Part shown: in pieces, positions 10,808 through 22,500 of the stretch
Position numbering within the stretch: the stretch's first letter is position 1
How the letters are laid out: every line of letters begins with the position of its first letter
Assembly (NCBI RefSeq): GCF_000172075.1
Contig: NZ_ABIC01000015.1
Span: 1 to 64,000 of the forward strand
Direction of reading: 5' to 3'
Source: Shewanella benthica KT99
Lineage (GTDB): Bacteria > Pseudomonadota > Gammaproteobacteria > Enterobacterales > Shewanellaceae
Length of the DNA: 64,000 bases
The notes under the pieces: model-generated
Database searches by the model: none
Told to the model about the DNA's origin: nothing
Seen by the model: only the letters and a program-made list of their open reading frames with translations
Translations under genes and position numbers: made by a program

Positions 10808-12175
10808 ATGATCGACTTTCTATGGAATTTAGGTTCCTTCGTTATTGCATTAGGCATCTTAATTGCTGCACATGAATATGGTCACTTTTGGGTCGCCAGA
10901 CGTTGTGGCGTAAAAGTAGAGCGTTTTTCTATCGGCTTCGGTAAGGCAATATGGCGAAGAGTCGGTAAAGATGGCACCGAATACGTGTTAGCCATGATCC
11001 CCCTCGGTGGCTATGTCAAAATGCTTGATGAGCGTGTAGATGACGTTCCGGAAGAACTAAAAGATCAAGCGTTTAACCGAAAGACAGTGTGGCAGCGTAT
11101 CGCTATTGTTGCTGCAGGGCCCATGGCTAACTTCTTGTTTGCCATTGTTGCACTCTATTTCATGTATCTTATTGGCGTACCGGCACTCAAGCCTGTCATC
11201 GATGCTACGCGTCTGGACTCCCCAGCGGCGCAGATTCAAATTGATGAACCTATGCTGATAACTTCGGTCGAAGGTAAGCGTGTTCACAATTGGGAAGAGG
11301 TGACTTACGCCTTGGTGAGTGAGATTGGTGAGCCACATATCGATATCACCATGACTCCTTTGAAATCGAGTGCCGATGGGGCTCTTGGCACTAAATATAG
11401 ATTAAACACAGAATCCTGGGAGTTTAATCCGGATAAAGAGTCGCCAATCGCTTCATTAGGACTCGATTTCTATAGACCAGAAATAACCCCTGTTTTAGGA
11501 TTTGTGAGTCCTGATGGTGCCGCCGCAGCAGCAGGCCTAGAGATTGGAGATACCTTAGTTGCCGTTAATGGTGTGCCCTACGGTGAGTGGGACGATTTTG
11601 TCAGTAAGATAAAAGCATCGGCCAACCAAACTTTGTTTATTACCGTCAGACGGGCCGGTGAGCAATTTAAGCTCAAAGTGATTCCTAGTGAACGTAATGG
11701 GCCCCAAGGTCAAATCGAAGGTGTTATCGGTGTAGCACCGACACAGGCTGATTGGCCAGAAAACATGAAGCTACAGCTCGAATATGGTTTCATCGAGTCA
11801 TTTGGGGTGGCAACGGATAAAACATGGCAACTTATCTCTGTCAGCTTTAAGATGATTGGCAAGCTAATCACTGGCGATCTGTCTATTAAGAATTTAAGTG
11901 GACCCATATCCATAGCAAAAGGTGCTGGCAGCAGTGCTAGCTATGGCTTGGTTTACTTTTTAGGTTTCCTCGCATTAATCAGCGTTAACTTAGGTATTAT
12001 CAATTTACTGCCTTTGCCAGTGCTAGATGGGGGACACTTGTTGTATTACTTCATAGAAGTGATCACAGGAAGGCCTGTGCCAGAGAAGGTACAGGAAATT
12101 GGATTCAGATTTGGGGCAGCCATGCTGCTGATGTTGATGAGCGTTGCGCTTTTTAACGATTTTTCCCGACTCTGA
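10808..12175 (+). CDS. rseP: site-2 intramembrane zinc metalloprotease (sigma-E pathway)
   Basis: RseP cuts the membrane anchor of the anti-sigma factor RseA after DegS, releasing sigma-E. The zinc motif HEYGH is at about residues 22-26, the LDGGH motif near residue 405, and two PDZ-like stretches lie between (around SPAAQIQIDEPM and FVSPDGAAAAAGLEIGD). I place the start at ATG 10808 (MIDFLWNLGSF), not 10802, because AAAGGATGGGA is then properly spaced and the N-terminus aligns with E. coli. That gives 455 residues. bamA follows. Confidence 0.96.
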   Translation: MIDFLWNLGSFVIALGILIAAHEYGHFWVARRCGVKVERFSIGFGKAIWRRVGKDGTEYVLAMIPLGGYVKMLDERVDDVPEELKDQAFNRKTVWQRIAIVAAGPMANFLFAIVALYFMYLIGVPALKPVIDATRLDSPAAQIQIDEPMLITSVEGKRVHNWEEVTYALVSEIGEPHIDITMTPLKSSADGALGTKYRLNTESWEFNPDKESPIASLGLDFYRPEITPVLGFVSPDGAAAAAGLEIGDTLVAVNGVPYGEWDDFVSKIKASANQTLFITVRRAGEQFKLKVIPSERNGPQGQIEGVIGVAPTQADWPENMKLQLEYGFIESFGVATDKTWQLISVSFKMIGKLITGDLSIKNLSGPISIAKGAGSSASYGLVYFLGFLALISVNLGIINLLPLPVLDGGHLLYYFIEVITGRPVPEKVQEIGFRFGAAMLLMLMSVALFNDFSRL

Positions 12176-12206
12176 GCAGGGACACACACATAATTAGAAG
12201 TGCTCT

Positions 12207-14690
12207 ATGAGATTGAATAAACTTTTTGCCTCGATTGTATTAGTCGGTGCGTCTTTATCAGGGAACGGTTGGGCAGAAACATTCCAACCATTTGAAGTCA
12301 CAGATATTCAGGTTCAAGGACTACAACGCGTAGCCCTTGGCGCAGCCTTACTGACCATTCCAGTCAAGGTAGGTGATACTGTCGATGAACTTAAACTTCA
12401 ACAAGCGATTAAAAGCTTATATGCCTCGACAAACTTCGAACATATCGAAGTCAGTCGAGATGGCGGCGTGCTGATTGTCACAGTCAAAGAGCGGCCGACC
12501 ATCAGCTCGGTTACCTTCGAAGGTAACAAGGACATCAAGGATGAGCAGCTGCAAGAGAGCTTAGACGGTTCTGGCGTCAAGGTGGGTGAGTCACTAGACA
12601 GAACCATGCTCGCCGGTATCGAAAAGAGCCTACAAGATTTCTATTATGGTGTCGGTAAATACGGCGCTAAAGTAGAAGCCGAAGTGGTTAACTTGCCTCG
12701 TAATCGCGTCGAATTGAAATTTAACTTTACCGAAGGTCTAGCCGCCGAAATTAAGCAGATCAATATAGTCGGTAACGAAGTTTTCACCGATGCTGAGTTG
12801 ATTGGCATGCTGGAACTTAAAGATTATGTCGCTTGGTGGGATCTGTTTGGTGAGCGTCGTTATCAGAAGCAGAAACTTCAAGCCGATCTCGAGACAGTAA
12901 AAAGTTTCTATCATAACCGTGGCTATATTCGTTTCGATGTAATTTCGACTCAGGTCGCTATGACCCCAGATCGTAAAGGTTTGTATATCACCATCAATGT
13001 CGATGAGGGTGAGCAGTACACAGTGACTGAAGTTAACCTTACCGGCGACCTGATGGGGCGCGAGAAGGTGATGAAGGCCATTCTGCCTATCAAGGTTGGC
13101 GACACCTATAATGGTGCCGACGTGACCTTTGCCGAAGAGATGTATGGCAAGTATTTAGGTCGCTTCGGTTACGCCTACCCAGAAGTTCAGACTTACCCTG
13201 AAATTAATGATGAGACAAAAGAGGTGAGCCTCAATGTCAATATCAATCCGGGTAAACGTGTCTATGTGCGCAGCATTAATTTTTCCGGTAATCAGGTGAC
13301 TAAAGATGAGGTTTTACGTCGTGAGCTGCGTCAGATGGAAGGTGCCTGGCTTAACTCGGCTCAAGTCGAACAGTCGAAGGCGCGTCTGAATCGTCTGGGT
13401 TACTTTGAGACTGTCGATACCGAAACGGTACAGGTTCCCGGCACCGACGATCTGGTAGACATAAATTTCAAGGTGAAGGAGCAGCCTTCGGGTTCATTCA
13501 ATGCTGGTGTGGGTTATGGTACCGAATCAGGCATGAGTCTGCAGTTTGGTGTGCAGCAGAGTAACTTCTTAGGCACGGGTAATCAGGCGAGTGTCAGCCT
13601 GAACACCAACAAGTACTCTAAGAATGTGAATTTGTCCTTTACCGATCCCTACTTTACTAAAGATGGTGTTAGTTTAGGCGGCAGCGTCTACTGGAGCGAA
13701 TTTGATGCCAATGAAGCCAACCTTGAACGCTACAAGAATAGCTCCTATGGTGTGGCACTGAACTCGGGATTCCCGATCAACGAATATAACCGTATCAACG
13801 GTGGGATAGGTTACCGTCATAATACCATTTCGGAAATTTCGGCCTATGAGCAGGCGCTCAGGTTCTACAACATCTACCGTGATGACGAAGATCCTAATGC
13901 CGATTTGGCGTTTAATAACTTCGAAGCTAATTTAGGTTGGTATCGCAGTACATTGAACCGAGGCACCTTCCCGTCGGATGGTTCATCTCAGCGTTTAAGT
14001 GCTAAAATGACGGTACCAGGTTCTGATCTGCAATATTTCAAGGCAGATTTTGATACCAGTTTCTATTTCCCTCTATCTCGCAATCATAAGTGGGTATTAT
14101 TAGCCAAAACACGTTTTGGCTATGGTAATGGTTATGGAAAATTTAACGATAACGACCAGATCTTGCCTTTTTGGGAAAATTACTATTCAGGCGGCAGCAG
14201 CTCACTGCGTGGGTTTAAGTCTAATTCGGTCGGTCCGCGTTCATTCTATTTGAGTCGTGGTTTAGAAACTTGTTCTCCTGATGCTTCGGGAGACGGTTGT
14301 TATCTACCGGGTGACCCAAACCAGATCCAGGTAAGTGACGGTCGTTCTATCGGTGGCAATGCGATTGCAACTGCTAGTTTTGAAGTGATTGTGCCTACGC
14401 CTTTCTTGGATGAGGCTTACTCTAACTCGGTGCGTACCAGCTTCTTCTTCGATGCGGGCAACGTATGGGATACCGAGTTTGATTATGATTCATATCGATA
14501 CCTTCCAGCCCACGAATTTGATAAACTTGCGGATTATTCTAACGCGAGCAGAATTCGCGCCTCGGCGGGAATGAGTGTGCAATGGCTTTCTCCTATGGGA
14601 CCTATGGTATTTAGCCTAGCGTGGCCTGTTAAGGAATACGAGGATGATGAAACTGAAATCTTCTCGTTTAACATTGGTAAAACTTTCTAA
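12207..14690 (+). CDS. bamA: outer membrane protein assembly factor BamA
   Basis: BamA is the beta-barrel core of the machine that folds and inserts outer-membrane proteins. The 827-residue precursor has a signal peptide (MRLNKLFASIVLVGASLSG, predicted cut after GWA), five POTRA-type repeats up to about residue 430, and a C-terminal 16-strand-type barrel ending in a phenylalanine (FNIGKTF), the usual outer-membrane signal. The conserved loop segment SSSLRGF (barrel lid VRGF/LRGF motif) is present. It sits between rseP and skp, as in E. coli. Confidence 0.97.
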   Translation: MRLNKLFASIVLVGASLSGNGWAETFQPFEVTDIQVQGLQRVALGAALLTIPVKVGDTVDELKLQQAIKSLYASTNFEHIEVSRDGGVLIVTVKERPTISSVTFEGNKDIKDEQLQESLDGSGVKVGESLDRTMLAGIEKSLQDFYYGVGKYGAKVEAEVVNLPRNRVELKFNFTEGLAAEIKQINIVGNEVFTDAELIGMLELKDYVAWWDLFGERRYQKQKLQADLETVKSFYHNRGYIRFDVISTQVAMTPDRKGLYITINVDEGEQYTVTEVNLTGDLMGREKVMKAILPIKVGDTYNGADVTFAEEMYGKYLGRFGYAYPEVQTYPEINDETKEVSLNVNINPGKRVYVRSINFSGNQVTKDEVLRRELRQMEGAWLNSAQVEQSKARLNRLGYFETVDTETVQVPGTDDLVDINFKVKEQPSGSFNAGVGYGTESGMSLQFGVQQSNFLGTGNQASVSLNTNKYSKNVNLSFTDPYFTKDGVSLGGSVYWSEFDANEANLERYKNSSYGVALNSGFPINEYNRINGGIGYRHNTISEISAYEQALRFYNIYRDDEDPNADLAFNNFEANLGWYRSTLNRGTFPSDGSSQRLSAKMTVPGSDLQYFKADFDTSFYFPLSRNHKWVLLAKTRFGYGNGYGKFNDNDQILPFWENYYSGGSSSLRGFKSNSVGPRSFYLSRGLETCSPDASGDGCYLPGDPNQIQVSDGRSIGGNAIATASFEVIVPTPFLDEAYSNSVRTSFFFDAGNVWDTEFDYDSYRYLPAHEFDKLADYSNASRIRASAGMSVQWLSPMGPMVFSLAWPVKEYEDDETEIFSFNIGKTF

Positions 14691-14762
14691 ACTAGTACTT
14701 TGAAAAATAAAATAGTTTACATACAGAATAATCGGCAAATTTTGCTGAGAAAGGAGTTTATT

Positions 14763-15266
14763 GTGAAAAAGATGTTTAATCGCGCGATGATGCTATTGGT
14801 TCTGCTTAGTGTACCTATTGCGGCGCAGGCCGAGAAGATTGCAGTGGTAGATATGCAGGCCGTCTTCGAGCAGTTACCTCAGCGTGAGCAGGTGAGTAAG
14901 ACACTGAAGTCTGAATTTGGTGATCGTGTTGCCGGCGTGCAGAAGATGCAAGAAGAGCTACGTGGCATGCTTGATAAGCAGCAACGAGATGGCGCGTTAA
15001 TGAGCGCGTCTCAGAAAACCAACATGGTACGCAAGATAGAGTCGATGAAATCTGAATTGCAGCTTAAGGGCAAGGCTTTGGATGAAGATATGCGTCGTCG
15101 TCAAGGTGAAGAGCAGAACAAGTTACTGGTTAAAGTTCAGCAAACAATCAATGCTATCGCAGAGAAAGAGGGCTATGACATGGTGCTTCAGCGTGGTGCG
15201 GTGATCTATGTTAAACCCACATCAGATATCAGCAGTAAAGTCGTTGAAGCACTCAGTAAAGGTTAA
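14763..15266 (+). CDS. skp: periplasmic chaperone Skp (OmpH family)
   Basis: Skp holds unfolded outer-membrane proteins in the periplasm for BamA. I choose the GTG at 14763 (KKMFNRAMMLLVLLSV), since AAAGGAG lies 6 bases before it and it begins a proper signal peptide cut after AAQA; the longer in-frame start at 14700 would put a charged stretch first. The product is 167 residues with a long, Lys/Glu/Gln-rich coiled-coil middle, matching the tentacle region. It lies between bamA and lpxD. Confidence 0.93.
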   Translation: MKKMFNRAMMLLVLLSVPIAAQAEKIAVVDMQAVFEQLPQREQVSKTLKSEFGDRVAGVQKMQEELRGMLDKQQRDGALMSASQKTNMVRKIESMKSELQLKGKALDEDMRRRQGEEQNKLLVKVQQTINAIAEKEGYDMVLQRGAVIYVKPTSDISSKVVEALSKG

Positions 15267-15285
15267 TGGTAAAGGCTAATCATAG

Positions 15286-16311
15286 ATGAAAAGCTACACC
15301 CTAAAAGAGCTGGCTAGTATATTAGGCGCAGAAATTCGCGGTGATGAGGCATTGGAAATATCCAGTGTCGCGACCCTGGAGAATGCGACTCAAGGTCAGC
15401 TCTCTTTTTTAGCAAATGCTAAATATCGCGTTCAGCTGGAGAATACTCAGGCGAGCGCAGTGCTCATTTCAGCCCAATATCTTGAAAGTTTTACCGGTAA
15501 TGCTCTGGTTTTAAATGATCCTTATGTAGGCTTCGCTCGAGTTTCTCAACTGCTGGATACCACACCGAAAGCTGCCATTGGCATACATGACTCTGTGGTG
15601 ATTCACCCTTCGGCTAAGCTAGCCGAAGGTGTTGCCCTAGGCGCTAATGTGGTGATCGGTGAAAACGTTATCCTTTCTGAAAACGTTCAAATCGGCCCAG
15701 GCTGTGTTATTGGCCAAGATTGTATCTTAGGTTCAGGTACTCGTCTGTGGGCGAATGTCACTCTGTACCATGATGTACATCTGGGGCAAGGCTGCATCAT
15801 ACATTCGGCTGCTGTGATTGGCTCCGATGGCTTCGGTTATGCCAACGAGCGCGGGCTATGGATTAAGATCCCCCAGACTGGCGGCGTTCGTATCGGCAAT
15901 CGAGTCGAGATAGGTGCCAGCACTACAGTGGATCGTGGTGCAATCGAGCATACCCAGATACATGACGGTGTGATACTGGATAATCAGGTACAGATAGCGC
16001 ATAACGATATAATCGGTGAAAACACAGCCATTGCCGGTAATTCGACAATTGCGGGTAGCACAAAGATTGGTAAATACTGCATCATAGGTGGAAATAGTGC
16101 CGTTGCCGGTCATTTAAGCATCGCCGATGGTACTCATATCTCAGGTGGCACGAATGTCACCAGTAACATTCGTAAGCCTGGGGTGTATACATCCGCAACT
16201 ATCGCCATGGATAACAAGTTATGGCGTAGAAATACCGTAAGATTTAGACAACTAGATGAACTTTTTCAACGGGTTAAAAAGCTTGAGAAATTGAATCAAA
16301 CAGAAAATTAA
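15286..16311 (+). CDS. lpxD: UDP-3-O-(3-hydroxymyristoyl)glucosamine N-acyltransferase
   Basis: LpxD adds the second 3-hydroxyacyl chain in lipid A synthesis. The 341-residue protein has an N-terminal uridine-binding domain, then many hexapeptide repeats forming a left-handed beta-helix (for example VVIGENVILSENVQIG and IGSDGFGYANERG), and a C-terminal helical extension. The catalytic-histidine region IAHNDIIGENTAIAG is intact. It is part of the compact lpxD-fabZ-lpxA-lpxB group. Confidence 0.97.
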   Translation: MKSYTLKELASILGAEIRGDEALEISSVATLENATQGQLSFLANAKYRVQLENTQASAVLISAQYLESFTGNALVLNDPYVGFARVSQLLDTTPKAAIGIHDSVVIHPSAKLAEGVALGANVVIGENVILSENVQIGPGCVIGQDCILGSGTRLWANVTLYHDVHLGQGCIIHSAAVIGSDGFGYANERGLWIKIPQTGGVRIGNRVEIGASTTVDRGAIEHTQIHDGVILDNQVQIAHNDIIGENTAIAGNSTIAGSTKIGKYCIIGGNSAVAGHLSIADGTHISGGTNVTSNIRKPGVYTSATIAMDNKLWRRNTVRFRQLDELFQRVKKLEKLNQTEN

Positions 16312-16339
16312 CTGCCCAGCGGCAGCCTAAGGAAAATGT

Positions 16340-16798
16340 GTGCCAAATGAATTAAATACCATGGATATCAAAGAGATCATGAATTCTCTGCCCCACAGAT
16401 ATCCTTTTTTATTGATCGATCGGGTTTTGGATTATACTCCTGGGGAGTCTCTGCACGCGATAAAGAACGTCACAATCAATGAACCTTTCTTTCAGGGTCA
16501 CTTCCCGGTTCAACCTGTGATGCCAGGTGTGTTAATTCTTGAAGCCATGGCTCAAGCAACTGGTCTGTTGGCTTATAAATCTATGGAAGCTGCGGCAGAG
16601 GAGTCTCTCTATTATTTCGCCGGCATAGATAAGGCGCGTTTTAAGCGTGTGGTTGAGCCAGGTGATCAACTACACTTTGTGGTTAAGTTAATTAAAGAGC
16701 GCCGCGGGATTGGGGTATTTACCGGTGAAGTCCGGGTTGATGGTGAGCTAGTATGCTCGGCAAAAATCATGTGTGCTCGTAGAGAGATTAAAAAGTGA
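16340..16798 (+). CDS. fabZ: 3-hydroxyacyl-[acyl-carrier-protein] dehydratase
   Basis: FabZ dehydrates 3-hydroxyacyl-ACP and so competes with LpxA and LpxD for the same substrate, which is why the genes are clustered. The 152-residue hot-dog-fold protein has [16 protein letters not shown], the active-site histidine in [21 protein letters not shown], and the downstream catalytic glutamate in the same helix. I use the GTG at 16340, preceded by AAGGA; an ATG at 16361 (MDIKEIMNS) is possible. It overlaps lpxA by 4 bases. Confidence 0.96.
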   Translation: MPNELNTMDIKEIMNSLPHRYPFLLIDRVLDYTPGESLHAIKNVTINEPFFQGHFPVQPVMPGVLILEAMAQATGLLAYKSMEAAAEESLYYFAGIDKARFKRVVEPGDQLHFVVKLIKERRGIGVFTGEVRVDGELVCSAKIMCARREIKK

Positions 16799-17562
16799 TA
16801 GATAAATTAGCGTATATTCATCCCGATGCCAAGATCGGTAACAAGGTTACCATAGGTCCGTGGACCTATATTGGTGCCGATGTAGAGATTGGCGACGATT
16901 GTTGGCTTAGCTCCCATGTTGTTGTCAAAGGTCCAACGGTTATCGGTAAAGGCAATAAGATCTTTCAATTCGCCTCTGTAGGCGAAGATTGCCAAGACAA
17001 GAAATATGCGGGTGAAGCAACGCGACTCATCATGGGCGATAACAACATAGTGCGTGAATCTGTGACCATTCATAGGGGGACCACTCAAGATAAGGGTGAG
17101 ACTCGTATAGGGTCTAATAACTTGTTTATGGCCTATGTCCATATCGCCCACGATTGTGTGGTGGGCGACAATGTGATCATGTCTAACAGCGCTTCTATTG
17201 CCGGCCATGTCCATGTTGGTGATTGGGCTATTCTAGGTGGACTCACGGGTGTGCATCAGTTTGTTCATATCGGTGCTCATGCGTTTACTGCCGGTTACTC
17301 ATTGATCTTGCAAGATGTGCCACCTTTCGTGATGGCATCGGGTCAACCAGCTATACCTCGTGGATTGAACAGCGAAGGCATGAAACGCCGCGGCTTCTCG
17401 AAAGAGAGTCAGATAGCGGTTAGACGTGCCTATAAGACACTCTACCGTAAAGGTTTGACAATCGATGAGGCTATCGCTGCATTATCGCAAGAGTCAGATG
17501 ATGAGCAAGTTGAGTTTATGATCGATTTTGTCTCTAATTCCCATCGTGGCATCATCCGCTAG
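16795..17562 (+). CDS. lpxA: acyl-[acyl-carrier-protein]-UDP-N-acetylglucosamine O-acyltransferase
   Basis: LpxA does the first step of lipid A synthesis, moving 3-hydroxyacyl from ACP to UDP-GlcNAc. The 255-residue protein is a string of hexapeptide repeats from the start ([16 protein letters not shown]) with the catalytic histidine in [13 protein letters not shown] and a C-terminal helical domain. It begins with GTG inside the GTGA overlap with the fabZ stop, which implies translational coupling. Confidence 0.97.
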   Translation: MIDKLAYIHPDAKIGNKVTIGPWTYIGADVEIGDDCWLSSHVVVKGPTVIGKGNKIFQFASVGEDCQDKKYAGEATRLIMGDNNIVRESVTIHRGTTQDKGETRIGSNNLFMAYVHIAHDCVVGDNVIMSNSASIAGHVHVGDWAILGGLTGVHQFVHIGAHAFTAGYSLILQDVPPFVMASGQPAIPRGLNSEGMKRRGFSKESQIAVRRAYKTLYRKGLTIDEAIAALSQESDDEQVEFMIDFVSNSHRGIIR

Positions 17563-17629
17563 ATTATCCTTACCTGAGCCTGTGTTAATACGGGCTCTCC
17601 ATTCGTTATTATTTTAAGACTCGTATCCT

Positions 17630-18775
17630 ATGAGTGAAAACAGACAGATGATATTTGCTATGGTTGCCGGGGAGATCTCCGGTGATATTTTAGGTGCTGG
17701 CTTAATCGAGGCGCTGCAAGAATGCTATCCCAATGCTCGATTTATCGGTATTGGCGGACCTCAAATGGAAGCCTTAGGTTTTGAATCTCTGTTTTCTTAT
17801 GAAGAGCTTGCCGTGATGGGCATAGTCGAAGTCTTGTCTCATCTGCCTCGATTATTGAAAGTTCGTAAAACCTTGATCGCTGAAATTTGTGCTATTAAGC
17901 CCGATTGCTTCATCGGTATCGATGCACCGGATTTTAACATTGGTCTCGAGCTCAAGCTAAAACAGCAGGGGATCAAGACGGTGCATTATGTCAGTCCTTC
18001 GGTATGGGCTTGGCGACCGAAACGTATTTTTAAAATTGCTAAGGCGACAGATATGGTGTTGTCATTGCTGCCTTTTGAAAAAGCATTTTACGATGAACAT
18101 AAAGTGCCATGTACATTTGTGGGTCACACCCTGGCGGATGATATTCCGCTTAGCAGTGATAAAATTGTGGCACGTACCGCGCTGGGATTAGAACTTCACG
18201 CCGAATATCTCGCAGTTTTACCCGGTTCTCGTGGCGGTGAACTTAAGCTATTAGCCGAGCCTTTCGTTCGCGCGGCAAAGATAATCAAGCAGAAATATCC
18301 AGATATTCGTTTCGTGACTCCAGTTGTGAATGCTAAGCGTCGTGCTCAGTTTGAGGCGGCACTGAAAACATATGCCCCGGATCTTGAAATCCATATCATA
18401 GAAGGCCACTCGAGAGAGGTGATGGCCGCAAGTGACTGTATCTTGTTGGCTTCTGGCACCGCGACGCTGGAAGCCATGCTCGTCAAACGGCCCATGGTTG
18501 TCGCCTATCGTGTTAGCCCGATCACTTATCGCATAGCCAAGTCTTTGATGCTGATTGACAAGTATTCTTTACCGAACCTGCTCGCTGGAGAGAATTTGGT
18601 GACCGAACTCATTCAGGAAAACTGTACCCCAGAGAAGATTGCAGCGGCAGTCTCTATGCAGCTCGACGGTGATTTCACCAAACTCGAGAGTAAGTTTCTC
18701 GAACTCCATAGTCAGTTGCGATGTAACGCGAGTGCTCGCGCCGCAGAGGCAGTGGTTAAGCTTATCTCTCATTAG
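17630..18775 (+). CDS. lpxB: lipid-A-disaccharide synthase
   Basis: LpxB condenses UDP-2,3-diacylglucosamine with lipid X to form the lipid A disaccharide at the membrane face. The 381-residue GT19 protein shows [14 protein letters not shown] near the N-terminus, FIGIGGPQM, the [13 protein letters not shown] region, LPFEKAFYD and the C-terminal [13 protein letters not shown] segment. It follows lpxA after a 67-bp gap. No lesion was seen. Confidence 0.97.
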   Translation: MSENRQMIFAMVAGEISGDILGAGLIEALQECYPNARFIGIGGPQMEALGFESLFSYEELAVMGIVEVLSHLPRLLKVRKTLIAEICAIKPDCFIGIDAPDFNIGLELKLKQQGIKTVHYVSPSVWAWRPKRIFKIAKATDMVLSLLPFEKAFYDEHKVPCTFVGHTLADDIPLSSDKIVARTALGLELHAEYLAVLPGSRGGELKLLAEPFVRAAKIIKQKYPDIRFVTPVVNAKRRAQFEAALKTYAPDLEIHIIEGHSREVMAASDCILLASGTATLEAMLVKRPMVVAYRVSPITYRIAKSLMLIDKYSLPNLLAGENLVTELIQENCTPEKIAAAVSMQLDGDFTKLESKFLELHSQLRCNASARAAEAVVKLISH

Positions 18776-18817
18776 TGTACATTTTCAGTTTTAGCGCTCA
18801 GTTAGCAGGTATTAGGT

Positions 18818-19474
18818 ATGGCAATTTTTAAAGCGATTACTCCCCAGCAGATCGACAGCTTGAGTGTGGGCTTATACGCCGGCGTCGACGAAGTTGGTCG
18901 TGGGCCATTAGTTGGCAATGTGGTGACCGCGGCGGTGATTTTGGACCCTAAAAACCCTATCCTAGGGCTCAATGATTCGAAGAAGCTGACCGAGAAGAAA
19001 CGTGAGGCTCTGTTCACCGAGATCCATGAAAAAGCCCTGTCCATCAGTGTCGGTCATGCGACGCCTGAAGAGATAGATGAGCTTAATATTTTACATGCCA
19101 CCATGTTAGCCATGCAGAGGGCCGTTGCCGGGTTAGAGATTAAACCCGTGAAAGTGTTGGTCGATGGCAATCGGGCCCCCATTTTTCATCATGGCGACAA
19201 CACCGAACTTGCCCTAGAGGCCCATGCTATAGTGAAAGGCGATGGTTTGATTGCCGGCATCAGCGCGGCATCAATTGTCGCTAAGGTTATCCGTGACCGA
19301 GAGATGAAACTGCTCGATATGGAGCATCCTCAATATGGTTTCGCTAAACATAAAGGCTATCCGACCCAGGCTCATTTTCAAGCCTTAGAGCAACATGGTG
19401 TGCTAGCCGAACATAGAAAGAGCTTCCGCCCGGTAAGAGATAGATTAACCAAGGATCTGCAAGCCAGAAACTAG
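18818..19474 (+). CDS. rnhB: ribonuclease HII
   Basis: RNase HII nicks DNA at single ribonucleotides and starts ribonucleotide excision repair. The protein is 218 residues, with the acidic active-site motif [20 protein letters not shown] near residue 22, the [13 protein letters not shown] segment, and the [17 protein letters not shown] and [14 protein letters not shown] regions. It lies between lpxB and dnaE as in E. coli and Vibrio. Confidence 0.96.
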   Translation: MAIFKAITPQQIDSLSVGLYAGVDEVGRGPLVGNVVTAAVILDPKNPILGLNDSKKLTEKKREALFTEIHEKALSISVGHATPEEIDELNILHATMLAMQRAVAGLEIKPVKVLVDGNRAPIFHHGDNTELALEAHAIVKGDGLIAGISAASIVAKVIRDREMKLLDMEHPQYGFAKHKGYPTQAHFQALEQHGVLAEHRKSFRPVRDRLTKDLQARN

Positions 19475-19596
19475 GCACATATTTTTATTCCTGTAACTTA
19501 GCGTTCTGGTTTGGTCTGTCTGACTCTGTTAATCTTTATCAGGCTCCCATCGTCTCTTTTTTACTCATTTTTTACTAATTTTAAGTACTCAAAAAT

Positions 19597-22500
19597 ATGT
19601 CTGATCCCAGTTTTGTGCATCTACGCGTTCACAGTGATTTTTCCATGTCTGATGGCCTGGCCAAAGTGAAGCCTATCTTAGCCAAAGTGACAGAACTTGG
19701 CATGCCAGCAGTGGCGTTAACCGATCAGACGAATCTATGTGGGCTAGTTAAATTTTATGGTGCCTGTCATAGTGCGGGCGTTAAGCCCATCATAGGTGCC
19801 GATTTTTGGATGCAGGTACCGGGATTCGACAAAGAATTCTGTGCGATTACCGTGTTGGCGATGACTAATGAAGGCTACTCAAACCTAACTCTGTTGATCA
19901 GTGACGCCTACCTTAGGGGGCACATCAAGGATAAGGCGGTCATAGATCAAGGCTGGCTGGCTAAATACAGTAAGGGATTATTACTCCTCTCCGGTGGTCG
20001 TCAGGGAGATGTGGGTAGAGCCTTGCTGAATGGAAACCATGGCCAGGTCGCTTCCCTGATTGAGTTCTATCGGACCCACTTTCCCGACCGATATTATCTG
20101 GAGCTGCTACGTACCGGCCGCCCCGATGAAGAGACCTACCTTCATCTGGCTGTGGCGTTGGCACAGGAGAAAGATTTGCCTGTGGTGGCAACCAATCAGG
20201 TGGTGTTTAATGGCCCGGAATTCTTCGAAGCCCATGAGATCCGTGTCGCCATTTCGGACGGCTTTACCTTAGCCGACCCTCGTCGCCCGAAGAAATACAG
20301 TGAGCAACAGTATTTTAAGACTAGTGAGGAGATGTGTGAACTGTTCCAAGACATTCCCGAGGCCATTGCCAACACAGTCGAGATTGCCAAGCGCTGTAAT
20401 GTGACTGTGCGTTTGGGTGAGTATTTTCTACCTAACTTCCCCACGGGTGACCTCAGCATCGAAGACTTCCTAGTTAAGGTGTCGAAAGATGGCTTGGAGG
20501 ACCGCTTAGAGTTTCTATTTCCCGATCCCGAGGTGAGGGCACAGAAGCGTCCGCGATACGATGAACGACTGGATATTGAGCTTAAGGTGATCAACCAGAT
20601 GGGTTTCCCCGGCTACTTTCTCATCGTGATGGAATTTATTCAGTGGGGAAAAGATCAGAATATTCCAATTGGTCCGGGTCGAGGGTCAGGAGCTGGCTCC
20701 TTAGTGGCCTATTCCCTCAATATTACCGATCTAGACCCGCTGGAATATGATCTGCTGTTCGAACGTTTCCTCAACCCTGAACGTGTTTCCATGCCGGATT
20801 TCGATATCGATTTTTGCATGGACAGACGAGATGAAGTTATCGACCATGTGGCCGAGCTCTATGGCCGTGATGCGGTATCGCAGATCATCACCTTTGGTAC
20901 CATGGCTGCCAAGGCCGTTATTCGAGATGTGGGCCGAGTATTGGGCCATCCCTATGGCTTTGTCGATCGTATCTCTAAGATGGTGCCTGCTGAGCCCGGC
21001 ATGACTCTGGCCAAAGCCTTCGAAGTCGAACCAGCACTGCAGGAGTCTTATGATGGCGATGAGGAGGTCAAAGATCTTATCGACATGTGTCGAATATTAG
21101 AAGGTGTGACGCGTAACGCGGGTAAGCATGCCGGTGGCGTGGTGATATCGCCGACCAAAATTACCGATTTCGCTCCCATTTACTGTGACTCGGAAGGAAA
21201 AAACCCGGTTACTCAATTCGATAAGAATGATGTCGAGACCGCGGGTCTGGTCAAGTTTGACTTCCTAGGACTGAGAACCTTGACCATCATCGACTGGGCA
21301 TTGCAGATGATCAATCCCAAACGCAAGGAATTGGGTAAAGAGCCTGTGCGTATCGAGTCGATTCCGCTGGATGATAAGAAGTGTTTCAAACTATTGCAGC
21401 GTTATGAGACGACGGCGGTATTCCAGCTGGAATCACGTGGTATGAAAGATTTGATCAAGCGTCTTCAGCCAGACAGCTTCGAAGATATGATCGCCTTAGT
21501 GGCCCTGTTCCGTCCGGGTCCTCTTCAGTCCGGCATGGTAGATAACTTTATCGAGCGTAAGCACGGTCGAGAGGTGGTTTCCTTCCCCGATGCCGAGTAT
21601 CAACATGAGTCTCTTAGGTGGGTACTCGAACCCACCTATGGCATTATTCTCTATCAAGAGCAGGTGATGCAGATAGCTCAGGTGCTCGCCGGTTATTCAC
21701 TCGGTGGTGCGGATATGCTGCGTCGAGCCATGGGTAAGAAGAAACCCGAAGAGATGGCTAAGCAACGTGGTACCTTCAAAGAGGGCGCCATCAATAACGG
21801 TATCGACGGCGAACTGTCGATGAAAATTTTCGATCTGGTGGAGAAGTTTGCCGGTTACGGATTTAACAAGTCTCACTCGGCCGCCTATGCGCTGGTCTCC
21901 TACCAGACACTCTGGCTTAAGACCCATTATCCGGCCGAGTTTATGGCGGCGGTAATGTCTGCCGATATGGATAACACCGATAAGATAGTCATCCTAGTGG
22001 ATGAGTGTGAACGCATGGGCCAGCCTCTGCTGCCGCCTGATGTAAATAAGGGCTTACTTAAATTCACTGTCGATGAAGAGGGCAAGATAGTTTATGGTAT
22101 TGGCGCTATTAAGGGAGTTGGCGATGGCCCCGTGGAGTCTATATTAGCAGCGCGTAAGAATGGTCCTTTCAAAGACCTATTCGATTTCTGTGCCCGGGTA
22201 GATCTTAAAAAGTTAAACAAGCGCATCATGGAAAAGCTCATTTTTGCTGGAGCCTTAGATAGCCTAGGGCCTCATCGCGCCGCGATGATGGCTACCTTAC
22301 CCGAGGCTGTACGCGCCGCGGATCAAAATGCCAAGGCCGAAGCGATTGGTCAGCATGATATGTTTGGTTTACTCAATAGTGATGTCGAAGACATTAAGCA
22401 GCAATTTGTGCAGTGCACCCCCTGGCCGGATAAAGTCTGGCTTGAAGGTGAGCGTGATACTTTAGGTCTGTATCTGACCGGTCACCCGATAAATCAGTAC